From: Nitrospinota bacterium
Lineage (GTDB): Bacteria > Nitrospinota > Nitrospinia > Nitrospinales > VA-1
Length of the DNA stretch: 10,147 nt
Direction: 5' to 3'
Assembly: GCA_022567815.1 (NCBI GenBank)
Contig: JADFGI010000078.1
Coordinates: 1 to 10,147 of the forward strand
Positions within the stretch are counted from its first letter, which is position 1, and every line of letters starts with the position of its first letter. Shown piece after piece: positions 5,684 through 10,147 of this stretch. The notes under the pieces are model-generated. The model saw nothing but the letters and a program-made list of their open reading frames with translations, was not told the DNA's origin and ran no database searches. The position numbers and the translations under genes are program-made.

Positions 5684-6541
5684 TTATCCCAATAACTGCA
5701 ATACGGATTGAGGTATGAGGTTTGCCTGTCCCACCGCCGCGGTTGCCGTCTGCACCAGAATTTGATTCCGGGTCAACAGCGCAACTTCCTCGGCGATGTC
5801 CGCGTCTCGAATGGCGGATTCCGCCGCTTGCAGGTTTTCAACGGTAATGGCCTGACTGGAAATAGCCCGCACCAGCCGGTTCTGAACCGCGCCGATCGCT
5901 CCCCGTGACGCTGTTACAGTAGCAATGGCTGTGTTGATGGAATCAAGCGCTGTCAATGCCGCTCCGGCGGTAGAGACCGCGAGTATGTCGATAGAAAGGC
6001 TGGAAGCGGTTACAGCCGAGAGATTAACCTCGGTGTTGAGGTTAATTCGGCTATTCGAGGTACTGTCGATGCCGATCTGAATCTGGATCTGATTGGCCGT
6101 GGCAACAGAGGCGGACAGGGAACCGTCAATTAATTTCTGCCCGTTAAATTCCGTGGTCGCCGAAATTCGGTCAATCTCATTGCGGAGGGAGGCAAACTCC
6201 AGTTGAATGGTTGCGCGTTCTGTGGAACCAACGGTTCCGGTAGCGGCCTGGGAGGCCAGTTCGCGCAGTCGGATGAGAATACCGGATTGTTCGTTCAGGG
6301 CGCCTTCGGTAACGTTTATGAGGGATATACCGTCGTTGGCATTCCGGATACCCTGTCGGAGAGCCCGGATGTCGGACCGCAGGGCTTCAGAAATTGCGAG
6401 GCCCGCCGCGTCATCGGCCCCTCGGTTGATACGGATACCGGATGCAATCCGTTCCACCGATTTTGCAAGGCGGTCGTTGTTTTGTCCCAGAATTCTCTGG
6501 GCATTGAGCGAAGCTATGTTGTTGAAAATTCGTACAGCCAT
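5684..6541 (-). CDS. Flagellin 2 (FliC/FlaA family)
   Basis: 285 residues starting MAVRIFNNIASLNAQRILG, with GGAGG at 6551-6555, 9 nt before the ATG. It is clearly a tandem paralogue of the flagellin at 4124-5008: the conserved D0/D1 blocks (RIASGIRINRGADDAAGLAI, TEGALNEQSGILIRLREL, ESAIRDADIAEEVALLTRNQ) are shared, and most differences sit in the short central part (about 145-200) and around residues 230-245. It ends QSVLQLLG, the ordinary flagellin C-terminus, without the 10-residue extra tail of its partner. Like it, this protein lacks outer D2/D3 domains. It is transcribed from its own sigma-28 promoter after a leader of about 205 nt. The two flagellins may form a mixed filament or be used at different times. 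Confidence 0.96.
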   Translation of the reverse strand: MAVRIFNNIASLNAQRILGQNNDRLAKSVERIASGIRINRGADDAAGLAISEALRSDIRALRQGIRNANDGISLINVTEGALNEQSGILIRLRELASQAATGTVGSTERATIQLEFASLRNEIDRISATTEFNGQKLIDGSLSASVATANQIQIQIGIDSTSNSRINLNTEVNLSAVTASSLSIDILAVSTAGAALTALDSINTAIATVTASRGAIGAVQNRLVRAISSQAITVENLQAAESAIRDADIAEEVALLTRNQILVQTATAAVGQANLIPQSVLQLLG

Positions 6542-6632
6542 TTTCCTAATCCTCCACCATGAGTTGAAAACAGTATTAACTTCTTGTTAAACTTTTTACT
6601 ACTTACTGCGTGCCCCCAGGTTCTTTATTTAA

Positions 6633-6655
6633 AGTGGCGATCCTCGGTTTCCACT
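6633..6655 (-). promoter_or_regulatory. Hairpin in flagellin 2 mRNA leader with GGA in its loop
   Basis: In mRNA sense AGUGG (6655-6651) pairs with CCACU (6637-6633). Inside, CGA (6646-6644) can pair with UCG (6640-6638), leaving GGA as a triloop with an AAAC bulge on one side. It is weaker than the flagellin 1 hairpins and lacks the ANGGA form. Function is unknown. Confidence 0.3.
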
Positions 6656-6752
6656 GAAAAAATCTCAAGCTATTTTTATAATTGACCGAAAATACTAAAT
6701 AGGGTAGTAGTCATAAACCCTTAAAAATCAATTATTATTCAAGCTGATCTGT

Positions 6753-6779
6753 TTATCGGCGGTTTATCTTAGAACTTTA
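6753..6779 (-). promoter_or_regulatory. Sigma-28 (FliA) promoter of flagellin 2
   Basis: Read on the minus strand: TAAAGTTC (6779-6772), an 11-base spacer, then GCCGATAA (6760-6753). This matches the enterobacterial sigma-28 consensus at 15 of 16 defined positions. Predicted start near 6746, giving a leader of about 205 nt. Confidence 0.92.
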
Positions 6780-6842
6780 CTGTATATCTATATATTTTAT
6801 TAACCGGAACTATTTTTAGCTTAGGTAGGAAATATTCGCTCG

Positions 6843-7583
6843 TCAATCCAGCCGCCAGTTTTTTTGCTGCACATCGGAATTATGGGTGGAAAGGTGGGGG
6901 TGGTTCGCAAGAAATTGAATGATCTCTTCAAGATCGAGAGGCGATTCGGAGGGAAAATAAAATTTTTGGTAAAGCTGATCCAGTAGATAAAAATCTTTTT
7001 CCGTGTCAACGGTAAGGCGAACGTTATTGTCTTTGAGGTAAGAAGGGGCTGGAATTTTCTCCAGATGAAAGGAGTCGGGGTGATCGTGAAAATAGGTGGT
7101 GACATGTTCCCTGTAAACAGGCTCGGTGGTAATCCGGGCAATTTGCTTGAGTGTGTCCAGCTTGACCACTTCACTGCCGCTTCCCAGCGGGATGGGATCG
7201 GAGCAACAGGTGTAATCCGCGTTTTTGGCCGTGTGCCTGTGGATCAGAGACCGCATGAGAGAGAGATCGACCAGCGGGTTGTCCCCGCAAACGCGGACAA
7301 TATGGTCCGCTCCCACCCGGTCCCCCGCCAGAATAAACCTCAGCAAGACATCTTCTTCCGGACCTTGCACGCATTGAATTCCCAATCGTTCCGCAATTTC
7401 CGCAAGAGGTTTTTCTGAAGATCCAAAGGGAATTGCCAGGATGATCCGGTCAATTTCCTTTACCGCCTGAACACGTTTGATGATATGCTCGGTCAGCGTC
7501 CCGCCCGCCAGGGGACGCAGGGCTTTCCCCGGCAAACGAGTGGAGCCCATTCTGGCTTGAATGATAGCGGCAATGTGAGTCAC
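6843..7583 (-). CDS. SpsF-type cytidylyltransferase (CMP-sugar synthesis)
   Basis: 246 residues from a GTG at 7581-7583, read as VTHIAAIIQARMGSTRLPGK. This start is preceded by AGAAGGA at good spacing. A longer frame from ATG 7643 would add 20 residues encoded by repeat DNA and not expected in the family. The nucleotide-binding signature IQARMGSTRLPGK (8-20) is typical of the CTP_transf_3 family (PF02348) that includes SpsF, KdsB and NeuA/PseF. GPEEDVLLRF (about 74-83), VRVCGDNPLVD (about 96-106), REHVTTYF (about 158-165) and VRLTVDTEKDF (about 188-198) fit SpsF-like members. Such enzymes transfer CMP from CTP to an acidic sugar for surface polysaccharide or flagellin glycosylation. Next to flagellins, the latter is attractive but inferred; the sugar substrate cannot be read from sequence. 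Confidence 0.88.
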   Translation of the reverse strand: MTHIAAIIQARMGSTRLPGKALRPLAGGTLTEHIIKRVQAVKEIDRIILAIPFGSSEKPLAEIAERLGIQCVQGPEEDVLLRFILAGDRVGADHIVRVCGDNPLVDLSLMRSLIHRHTAKNADYTCCSDPIPLGSGSEVVKLDTLKQIARITTEPVYREHVTTYFHDHPDSFHLEKIPAPSYLKDNNVRLTVDTEKDFYLLDQLYQKFYFPSESPLDLEEIIQFLANHPHLSTHNSDVQQKNWRLD

Positions 7584-7600
7584 GAAAATCCTTCTGCGCG

Positions 7601-7658
7601 GTTTATGGGTGCCCCTAAAAATTCTACTTGGACTATGAGCCAACCCTTATATTAAGGG
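7601..7658 (+). repeat. TTATGGG-CCTAAAAAT element with 3' hairpin, copy 2
   Basis: TTTATGGGTGCCCCTAAAAA, then TGGACTATGAGCC, then the hairpin CCCTTA-TAT-TAAGGG (7644-7658). A related copy begins exactly 100 bases later (7701). The internal TGGACTATGAGCCAA is also at about 1455-1470. Confidence 0.7.
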
Positions 7659-7688
7659 ATTGGCGATTGCAAAAGCCAAAAACATCCG

Positions 7689-7756
7689 TTTTAGAGAGCC
7701 TCTTATGGGCATCTCTAAAAATGCTTCCGGGCCATGAGCGGACCTTATGAAATAAG
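7689..7756 (+). repeat. TTATGGG-CTAAAAAT element with hairpins, copy 3
   Basis: TTTTAGAGA (7689-7697) pairs with TCTCTAAAA (7712-7720), extended by GCC/GGC, around the CTTATGGG block. Then come CTAAAAATGCTTCCGGGCCA and a hairpin CTTAT-GAA-ATAAG (7744-7756) at the position of the 7644-7658 hairpin, but with a different stem sequence. It lies in the divergent gap between the SpsF-like gene and the LD-carboxypeptidase and may affect promoters there. No sigma-70 promoter could be assigned with confidence. Confidence 0.65.
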
Positions 7757-7843
7757 AGCCCGCGAGTTGCCTGACATAAAAATATAGAATTATTGGAGAT
7801 ACCTCCATAAAACCCTATTGTAATCGTTCGAAATGTTTTTGAA

Positions 7844-8779
7844 ATGAGTGAATCGAAAAAGTTAATCAGACCCAGGAAGCTGGAAAAAGGGGATACTGTG
7901 GGCATCGTGGCGCCCGCCGGTCCGGTGGACCCGAAACTCCTGGAAAAAGGATTAAAAGTTCTTAGAAGCATGGAGCTGGAACCTGTTTTGGGCAAGCATG
8001 TGTTTTCGCGCAGGGGATACCTTGCGGGAAAGGATGAAGACCGCGCCCAGGATCTCATGTCCATGTTTGAAAATCAGGATGTGAAAGCCATACTATGCGC
8101 CCGTGGCGGTTATGGCGTCAATCGCCTGCTTCCTTTGCTGAAACCGAACGTCATCCGTAAAAATCCGAAAATCCTGGTGGGCGCAAGCGATATCACTCTG
8201 CTTCTTCTCTATTTGGTCAGAAAATGTTCCCTGGTCGTGTTTCACGGTCCCATGGTGGAGGGAAATTTCGGCCAATATGACATGAAAAAAACCAAAAAGC
8301 AGTTTCATGATCTCCTGACCGGTCAACCTGACGGCAAAACGCTGGTATCGCCAAAAGCCAGAGTTCTCCGCCCCGGCGTTGGCAAGGGAGAAATTACCGG
8401 CGGATGCCTCACCCTGCTTTGCCGGTCTCTGGGAACGCCTTATGAGGTTCAAACCCGGAACAAAATTTTATTGATCGAAGATGTCAATGAAGCCCCATAC
8501 CGGATCGACGGCATGCTCTGGCAATTGAAAGCCGCGGGAAAATTCAGGGACGTTAAAGGCATCGTTTTAGGGGAGATGGTCAACTGCCATCCGAAAAATT
8601 CCGGAAACGGGTCGACGGGGCAATATTATCAGGAGATGTTTGACGGCTTGTCCATCCCCATCGTCACGAATTTTCCCATTGGCCACGGCAAGGAAATGTG
8701 GACCCTTCCCTTCGGTGTCCCGGCGACCCTCGACACCGAAGCCAAATCCATCGAATTGCAACATTGCGGCCCAGCGTGA
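7844..8779 (+). CDS. ldcA: LD-carboxypeptidase, peptidase family S66
   Basis: 311 residues, the normal length for family S66. These enzymes remove the terminal D-Ala from tetrapeptide muropeptides (L,D-carboxypeptidase) during peptidoglycan recycling in the cytoplasm; some relatives process microcin C7-type peptides. The N-terminal domain shows GDTVGIVAPAGP (16-27), ARGGYG (86-91) and VGASDIT (112-118), with the nucleophile Ser115, the same number as in Pseudomonas LdcA. The C-terminal domain has Glu212 in LLIEDV, RIDGMLWQL (220-228), GIVLGEM and His281 in FPIGHGKE, completing the Ser-Glu-His triad. There is no signal peptide, consistent with a cytoplasmic role. The ATG at 7844 lacks a clear Shine-Dalgarno. 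Oddity: the last two codons and the TGA stop lie inside a CCAGCGTGACGCTGG repeat. Confidence 0.93.
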   Translation: MSESKKLIRPRKLEKGDTVGIVAPAGPVDPKLLEKGLKVLRSMELEPVLGKHVFSRRGYLAGKDEDRAQDLMSMFENQDVKAILCARGGYGVNRLLPLLKPNVIRKNPKILVGASDITLLLLYLVRKCSLVVFHGPMVEGNFGQYDMKKTKKQFHDLLTGQPDGKTLVSPKARVLRPGVGKGEITGGCLTLLCRSLGTPYEVQTRNKILLIEDVNEAPYRIDGMLWQLKAAGKFRDVKGIVLGEMVNCHPKNSGNGSTGQYYQEMFDGLSIPIVTNFPIGHGKEMWTLPFGVPATLDTEAKSIELQHCGPA

Positions 8780-8785
8780 CGCTGG
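8771..8785. repeat. CCAGCGTNACGCTGG palindrome, copy 4, overlapping the ldcA stop
   Basis: CCAGCGTGACGCTGG. The ldcA reading frame uses CCA GCG TGA within it, so the variable centre base (G here, C or T in other copies) creates the stop codon. It abuts the CCTCCGCGGAGG module beginning at 8786. Confidence 0.8.
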
Positions 8786-8820
8786 CTCCTCCGCGGAGGG
8801 CGAGCTTGCTAACGCCGTGC
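8786..8820 (+). repeat. CCTCCGCGGAGG module, left arm of an inverted pair
   Basis: Begins CTCCTCCGCGGAGGGCGAG and ends GCCGTGC. Over 35 bases it matches the reverse complement of 9086-9120 at 33 positions. The first 28 bases also match 3889-3916 with two differences. Confidence 0.85.
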
Positions 8821-9085
8821 ATGACATTTTACTAAAAATTAACACTCTATGGATTTATGGCTGACTGAATCCTGTTTTACCCCTTCTACCCCTTCGGGGC
8901 ATGATGGCAATGGATAAGGAGATCGCAAGCGCCAGTCCCAATTCTTTACCCCGCGGGCGTGGCCCACTTTTCCTCCCACGTAGTGGGCTTTTCCTCCCGC
9001 ATAGCGGGCGTGAGCAAGTTTGCCACTGGCAAAGAAAAGGAGTTGAGGATCAGCGATAAAATTTGAACCCAAGCCTAGCAATGTT
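8821..9085. other. Interior of the ldcA-hisF gap, series of small palindromes
   Basis: 265 bases enclosed by an inverted repeat and between convergent genes. Palindromes seen: CCCC-TTC-GGGG (8889-8899), CCCGCGGG (8950-8957), CCCAC-GTA-GTGGG (8975-8987), CCCGC-ATA-GCGGG (8996-9008) and TTTGCC-ACT-GGCAAA (9019-9033). The block GCGTGAGCAAGTT occurs at 9008-9020 and again at 9091-9103, inside the right arm. A minus-strand frame across it encodes a glycine/histidine-rich peptide created by the repeats and is not called as a gene. No T-tailed terminator was seen. Confidence 0.65.
8967..9008 (+). repeat. Two tandem 21-base units, each ending in a palindrome
   Basis: Units 8967-8987 and 8988-9008 both begin CTTTTCCTCCC. 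They then carry CCCAC-GTA-GTGGG and CCCGC-ATA-GCGGG respectively. The A-T pair of the first stem is replaced by a G-C pair in the second, so pairing is preserved. Confidence 0.75.
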
Positions 9086-9120
9086 GCACGGCGTGAGCAA
9101 GTTCGCCCTCCGCGGAGGAG
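9086..9120 (-). repeat. CCTCCGCGGAGG module, right arm of an inverted pair
   Basis: Reverse complement of 8786-8820 with two differences. Its 28-base core (9093-9120) is identical to 3889-3916 in opposite orientation. It ends one base before the hisF stop codon (9122-9124). Confidence 0.85.
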
Positions 9121-9121
9121 G

Positions 9122-9958
9122 TTAGATTCTTACCGGGATGTTTTTGGATTTCAGGTATCGCTTGGTTTCGCCGATGGTGAATTCCTTGAAATGAAAAATG
9201 GATGCGGCGAGGACTGCGTCGGCCTTGCCTTCCACGATGGCTTCATAAAGATGTTCCAAAGTTCCAGCCCCGCCGGAGGCAATAACGGGAATGCCGACTG
9301 CCTCGGAAACGGCCCGGTTGAGCGCCAGGTCGTAACCGATTTTGGTGCCGTCCCGGTCCATGCTGGTGAGCAGGATTTCCCCGGCTCCGTAGGTTTCCAT
9401 CTGCCTCGCCCATTTAACCGCATCGATTCCGGTCGGGTTCCTGCCGCCATGCGTGAACACCTGCCAAACGGGATGATTCGCTGATTGCGTGATGAACAGG
9501 CCGGGATGATGGGTGCGCCAATCAAGCGTGGGTGGTGTCGGCGGCGACTCCGGGTCGACCTGCTTGGCGTCGATGGCCACCACGATGCATTGACTGCCAA
9601 ACCGTTTGGCCGCCTGCCCGACAAATTCAGGATTGTACACCGCCGCCGTATTGATGCCCACCTTGTCGGCTCCGGCCTTGAGCAGGTTGCGGATATCTTC
9701 AATCTTGCGGACGCCGCCCCCCACCGTCAGCGGCATGAAAACCTTTTCCGCAGTGCGGGCCACCACATCGAGAATGGTATCCCGATTTTCGTGCGACGCG
9801 GTGATATCCAGAAAGGTCAGCTCGTCGGCCCCCTCTTTCTCGTAGGCGGCGGCGATTTCAACCGGGTCGCCCGCGTCTCGCAGATTCACGAACTGGACTC
9901 CCTTGACGACGCGGCCATCTTTAACATCCAGGCAGGGGATGATTCGTTTAGCCAGCAT
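9122..9958 (-). CDS. hisF: Imidazole glycerol phosphate synthase, cyclase subunit HisF
   Basis: 278 residues; usual HisF is about 250-258. HisF is the (beta/alpha)8-barrel subunit that, with the glutaminase HisH, converts PRFAR and ammonia to imidazole glycerol phosphate and AICAR in histidine synthesis. Visible motifs: [18 protein letters not shown] with catalytic Asp11, LTVGGGVR (77-84), [15 protein letters not shown] with catalytic Asp130, [50 protein letters not shown] and AASIFHF. Between AIDAK and VFTHGGR there are about 35 residues, rich in proline, His and Trp ([18 protein letters not shown] and onward), where Thermotoga HisF has about 10. This ~25-residue insertion is in frame and keeps all catalytic residues. 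The start overlaps the hisA end by 11 nt, so the genes are co-transcribed. Confidence 0.96.
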   Translation of the reverse strand: MLAKRIIPCLDVKDGRVVKGVQFVNLRDAGDPVEIAAAYEKEGADELTFLDITASHENRDTILDVVARTAEKVFMPLTVGGGVRKIEDIRNLLKAGADKVGINTAAVYNPEFVGQAAKRFGSQCIVVAIDAKQVDPESPPTPPTLDWRTHHPGLFITQSANHPVWQVFTHGGRNPTGIDAVKWARQMETYGAGEILLTSMDRDGTKIGYDLALNRAVSEAVGIPVIASGGAGTLEHLYEAIVEGKADAVLAASIFHFKEFTIGETKRYLKSKNIPVRI

Positions 9959-10147
9959 CTTGTTCCACCAGTTTCCGGGCTTCCCGGAATGAAATATTTT
10001 TATCGTAAAGCGCTTTTCCGGTGATGATGCCGCTCACTCCATGTGATTCCAGGGCTAGCAGATTGGAAATGTCCTGAAGACTGCCCACCCCTCCCGAGGC
10101 GATAACAGGCAATTTCGTAGAGTCGGCAAATTCTCGAACACTGGCCA
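9948..10147 (-). CDS. hisA: HisA (ProFAR isomerase), C-terminal part, cut by window end
   Basis: 65 residues before TAA at 9948-9950, reading [20 protein letters not shown], then [19 protein letters not shown] and EARKLVEQ. These are the last beta-alpha units and second phosphate-binding motifs (ASGGV and GIITGKALY) of HisA, 1-(5-phosphoribosyl)-5-[(5-phosphoribosylamino)methylideneamino]imidazole-4-carboxamide isomerase, the step before HisF. The ASGGV..GKALYD form, with the adjacent overlapping hisF, favours HisA over other phosphate-binding barrels such as TrpF. The N-terminal three quarters lie beyond the window. The 11-nt overlap with hisF indicates translational coupling within a his operon. 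Confidence 0.93.
   Translation of the reverse strand, partial: ASVREFADSTKLPVIASGGVGSLQDISNLLALESHGVSGIITGKALYDKNISFREARKLVEQDAG

Larger units (their letters stand above)
6542..6842. other. Flagellin 2 leader and promoter region
   Basis: 301 AT-rich bases between flagellin 2 and the SpsF-like gene, both on the minus strand. It holds the flagellin 2 ribosome-binding site (6551-6555), a leader hairpin (6633-6655) and the sigma-28 promoter (6753-6779). No gene is supported, and I see no clear terminator for the upstream SpsF-like gene. None of the palindromic repeat modules occurs here, unlike most other gaps in the window. Confidence 0.6.

Noticed and set aside
6207..6590. Plus-strand frames of 119-127 codons over flagellin 2 and similar ones over flagellin 1
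   Set aside because: Shadows of the flagellin genes in the opposite strand; paralogous sequence gives paralogous shadows.
6610..6625. Possible sigma-54 promoter (GGCACG on the minus strand) before flagellin 2
   Set aside because: The -12 element reads GT rather than GC at the required spacing; the sigma-28 site upstream is far better.
7584..7643. Longer SpsF-like start at ATG 7643 (adds 20 residues)
   Set aside because: The extra residues are encoded by the TTATGGG repeat and precede the usual family N-terminus; GTG 7583 has a good Shine-Dalgarno.
7601..7756. Possible CRISPR-like regularity from repeats 100 bases apart
   Set aside because: Only two diverged copies, no short identical repeats with unique spacers, and no cas genes.
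7833..7847. Five-codon upstream frame (MFLK-stop) overlapping the ldcA start as ATGA
   Set aside because: Too short to distinguish from chance and without a ribosome-binding site.
8839..9081. 80-codon minus-strand frame with GGK/HAR/HYV repeats
   Set aside because: The repetitive peptide is a direct translation of the 21-base palindromic units; no ribosome-binding site or domain; treated as repeat DNA.
8786..9120. Insertion sequence or MITE with terminal inverted repeats
   Set aside because: No transposase and no target-site duplication visible at the ends; kept only as an inverted-repeat observation.

Overview
The window reads as ordinary chromosome from a motile, Gram-negative-like, flagellated bacterium of intermediate GC content. 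The two short flagellins, parA-parB followed by a bactofilin gene, and numerous intergenic palindromes would fit Nitrospinota, Nitrospirota or deltaproteobacteria-like lineages. This placement is an impression from protein style, not a phylogenetic result.

Layout, left to right. (1) 1-1427, plus strand: the 3' end of a ParA/Soj gene, parB joined to it by an ATGA overlap, then a bactofilin gene. Together these are a chromosome-segregation and cytoskeleton cluster. (2) 1428-1764: repeat-containing intergenic DNA. (3) 1765-3796, plus strand: rsmI (16S rRNA C1402 2'-O-methyltransferase), followed after 4 nt by a large ParA/MinD-like ATPase with an unusual internal insertion of roughly 110 residues. 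(4) 3797-6541: two paralogous flagellin genes on the minus strand, each with a recognisable sigma-28 promoter and a long 5' leader. The leader of the first copy (4124-5008) has two stem-loops that present ANGGA in their loops, plus a third ANGGA over the Shine-Dalgarno, which is the architecture of a CsrA-controlled flagellin mRNA. (5) 6843-7583, minus strand: an SpsF-type cytidylyltransferase, plausibly making an activated sugar for flagellin or surface glycans. (6) 7844-8779, plus strand: an LD-carboxypeptidase (peptidase family S66) with an intact Ser-Glu-His triad. (7) 9122-10147, minus strand: hisF, with an unusual loop insertion, overlapping the 3' end of hisA.

The intergenic spaces are rich in short palindromic modules that recur across the window: CCAGCGTNACGCTGG four times, a CCTCCGCGGAGG module three times, CCCGC-N3-GCGGG types, and a CTTATGGG/CCTAAAAAT element two or three times. 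Some adjacent copies differ in ways that keep the stem paired. In the ldcA-hisF gap these modules fill most of the space, and one copy supplies the last codons and stop of the LD-carboxypeptidase.

No CRISPR array, tRNA, rRNA, insertion-sequence transposase or defence system was found. The observations most worth following are the flagellin leader, the palindrome family, the insertion-bearing ParA-like ATPase and the HisF insertion.
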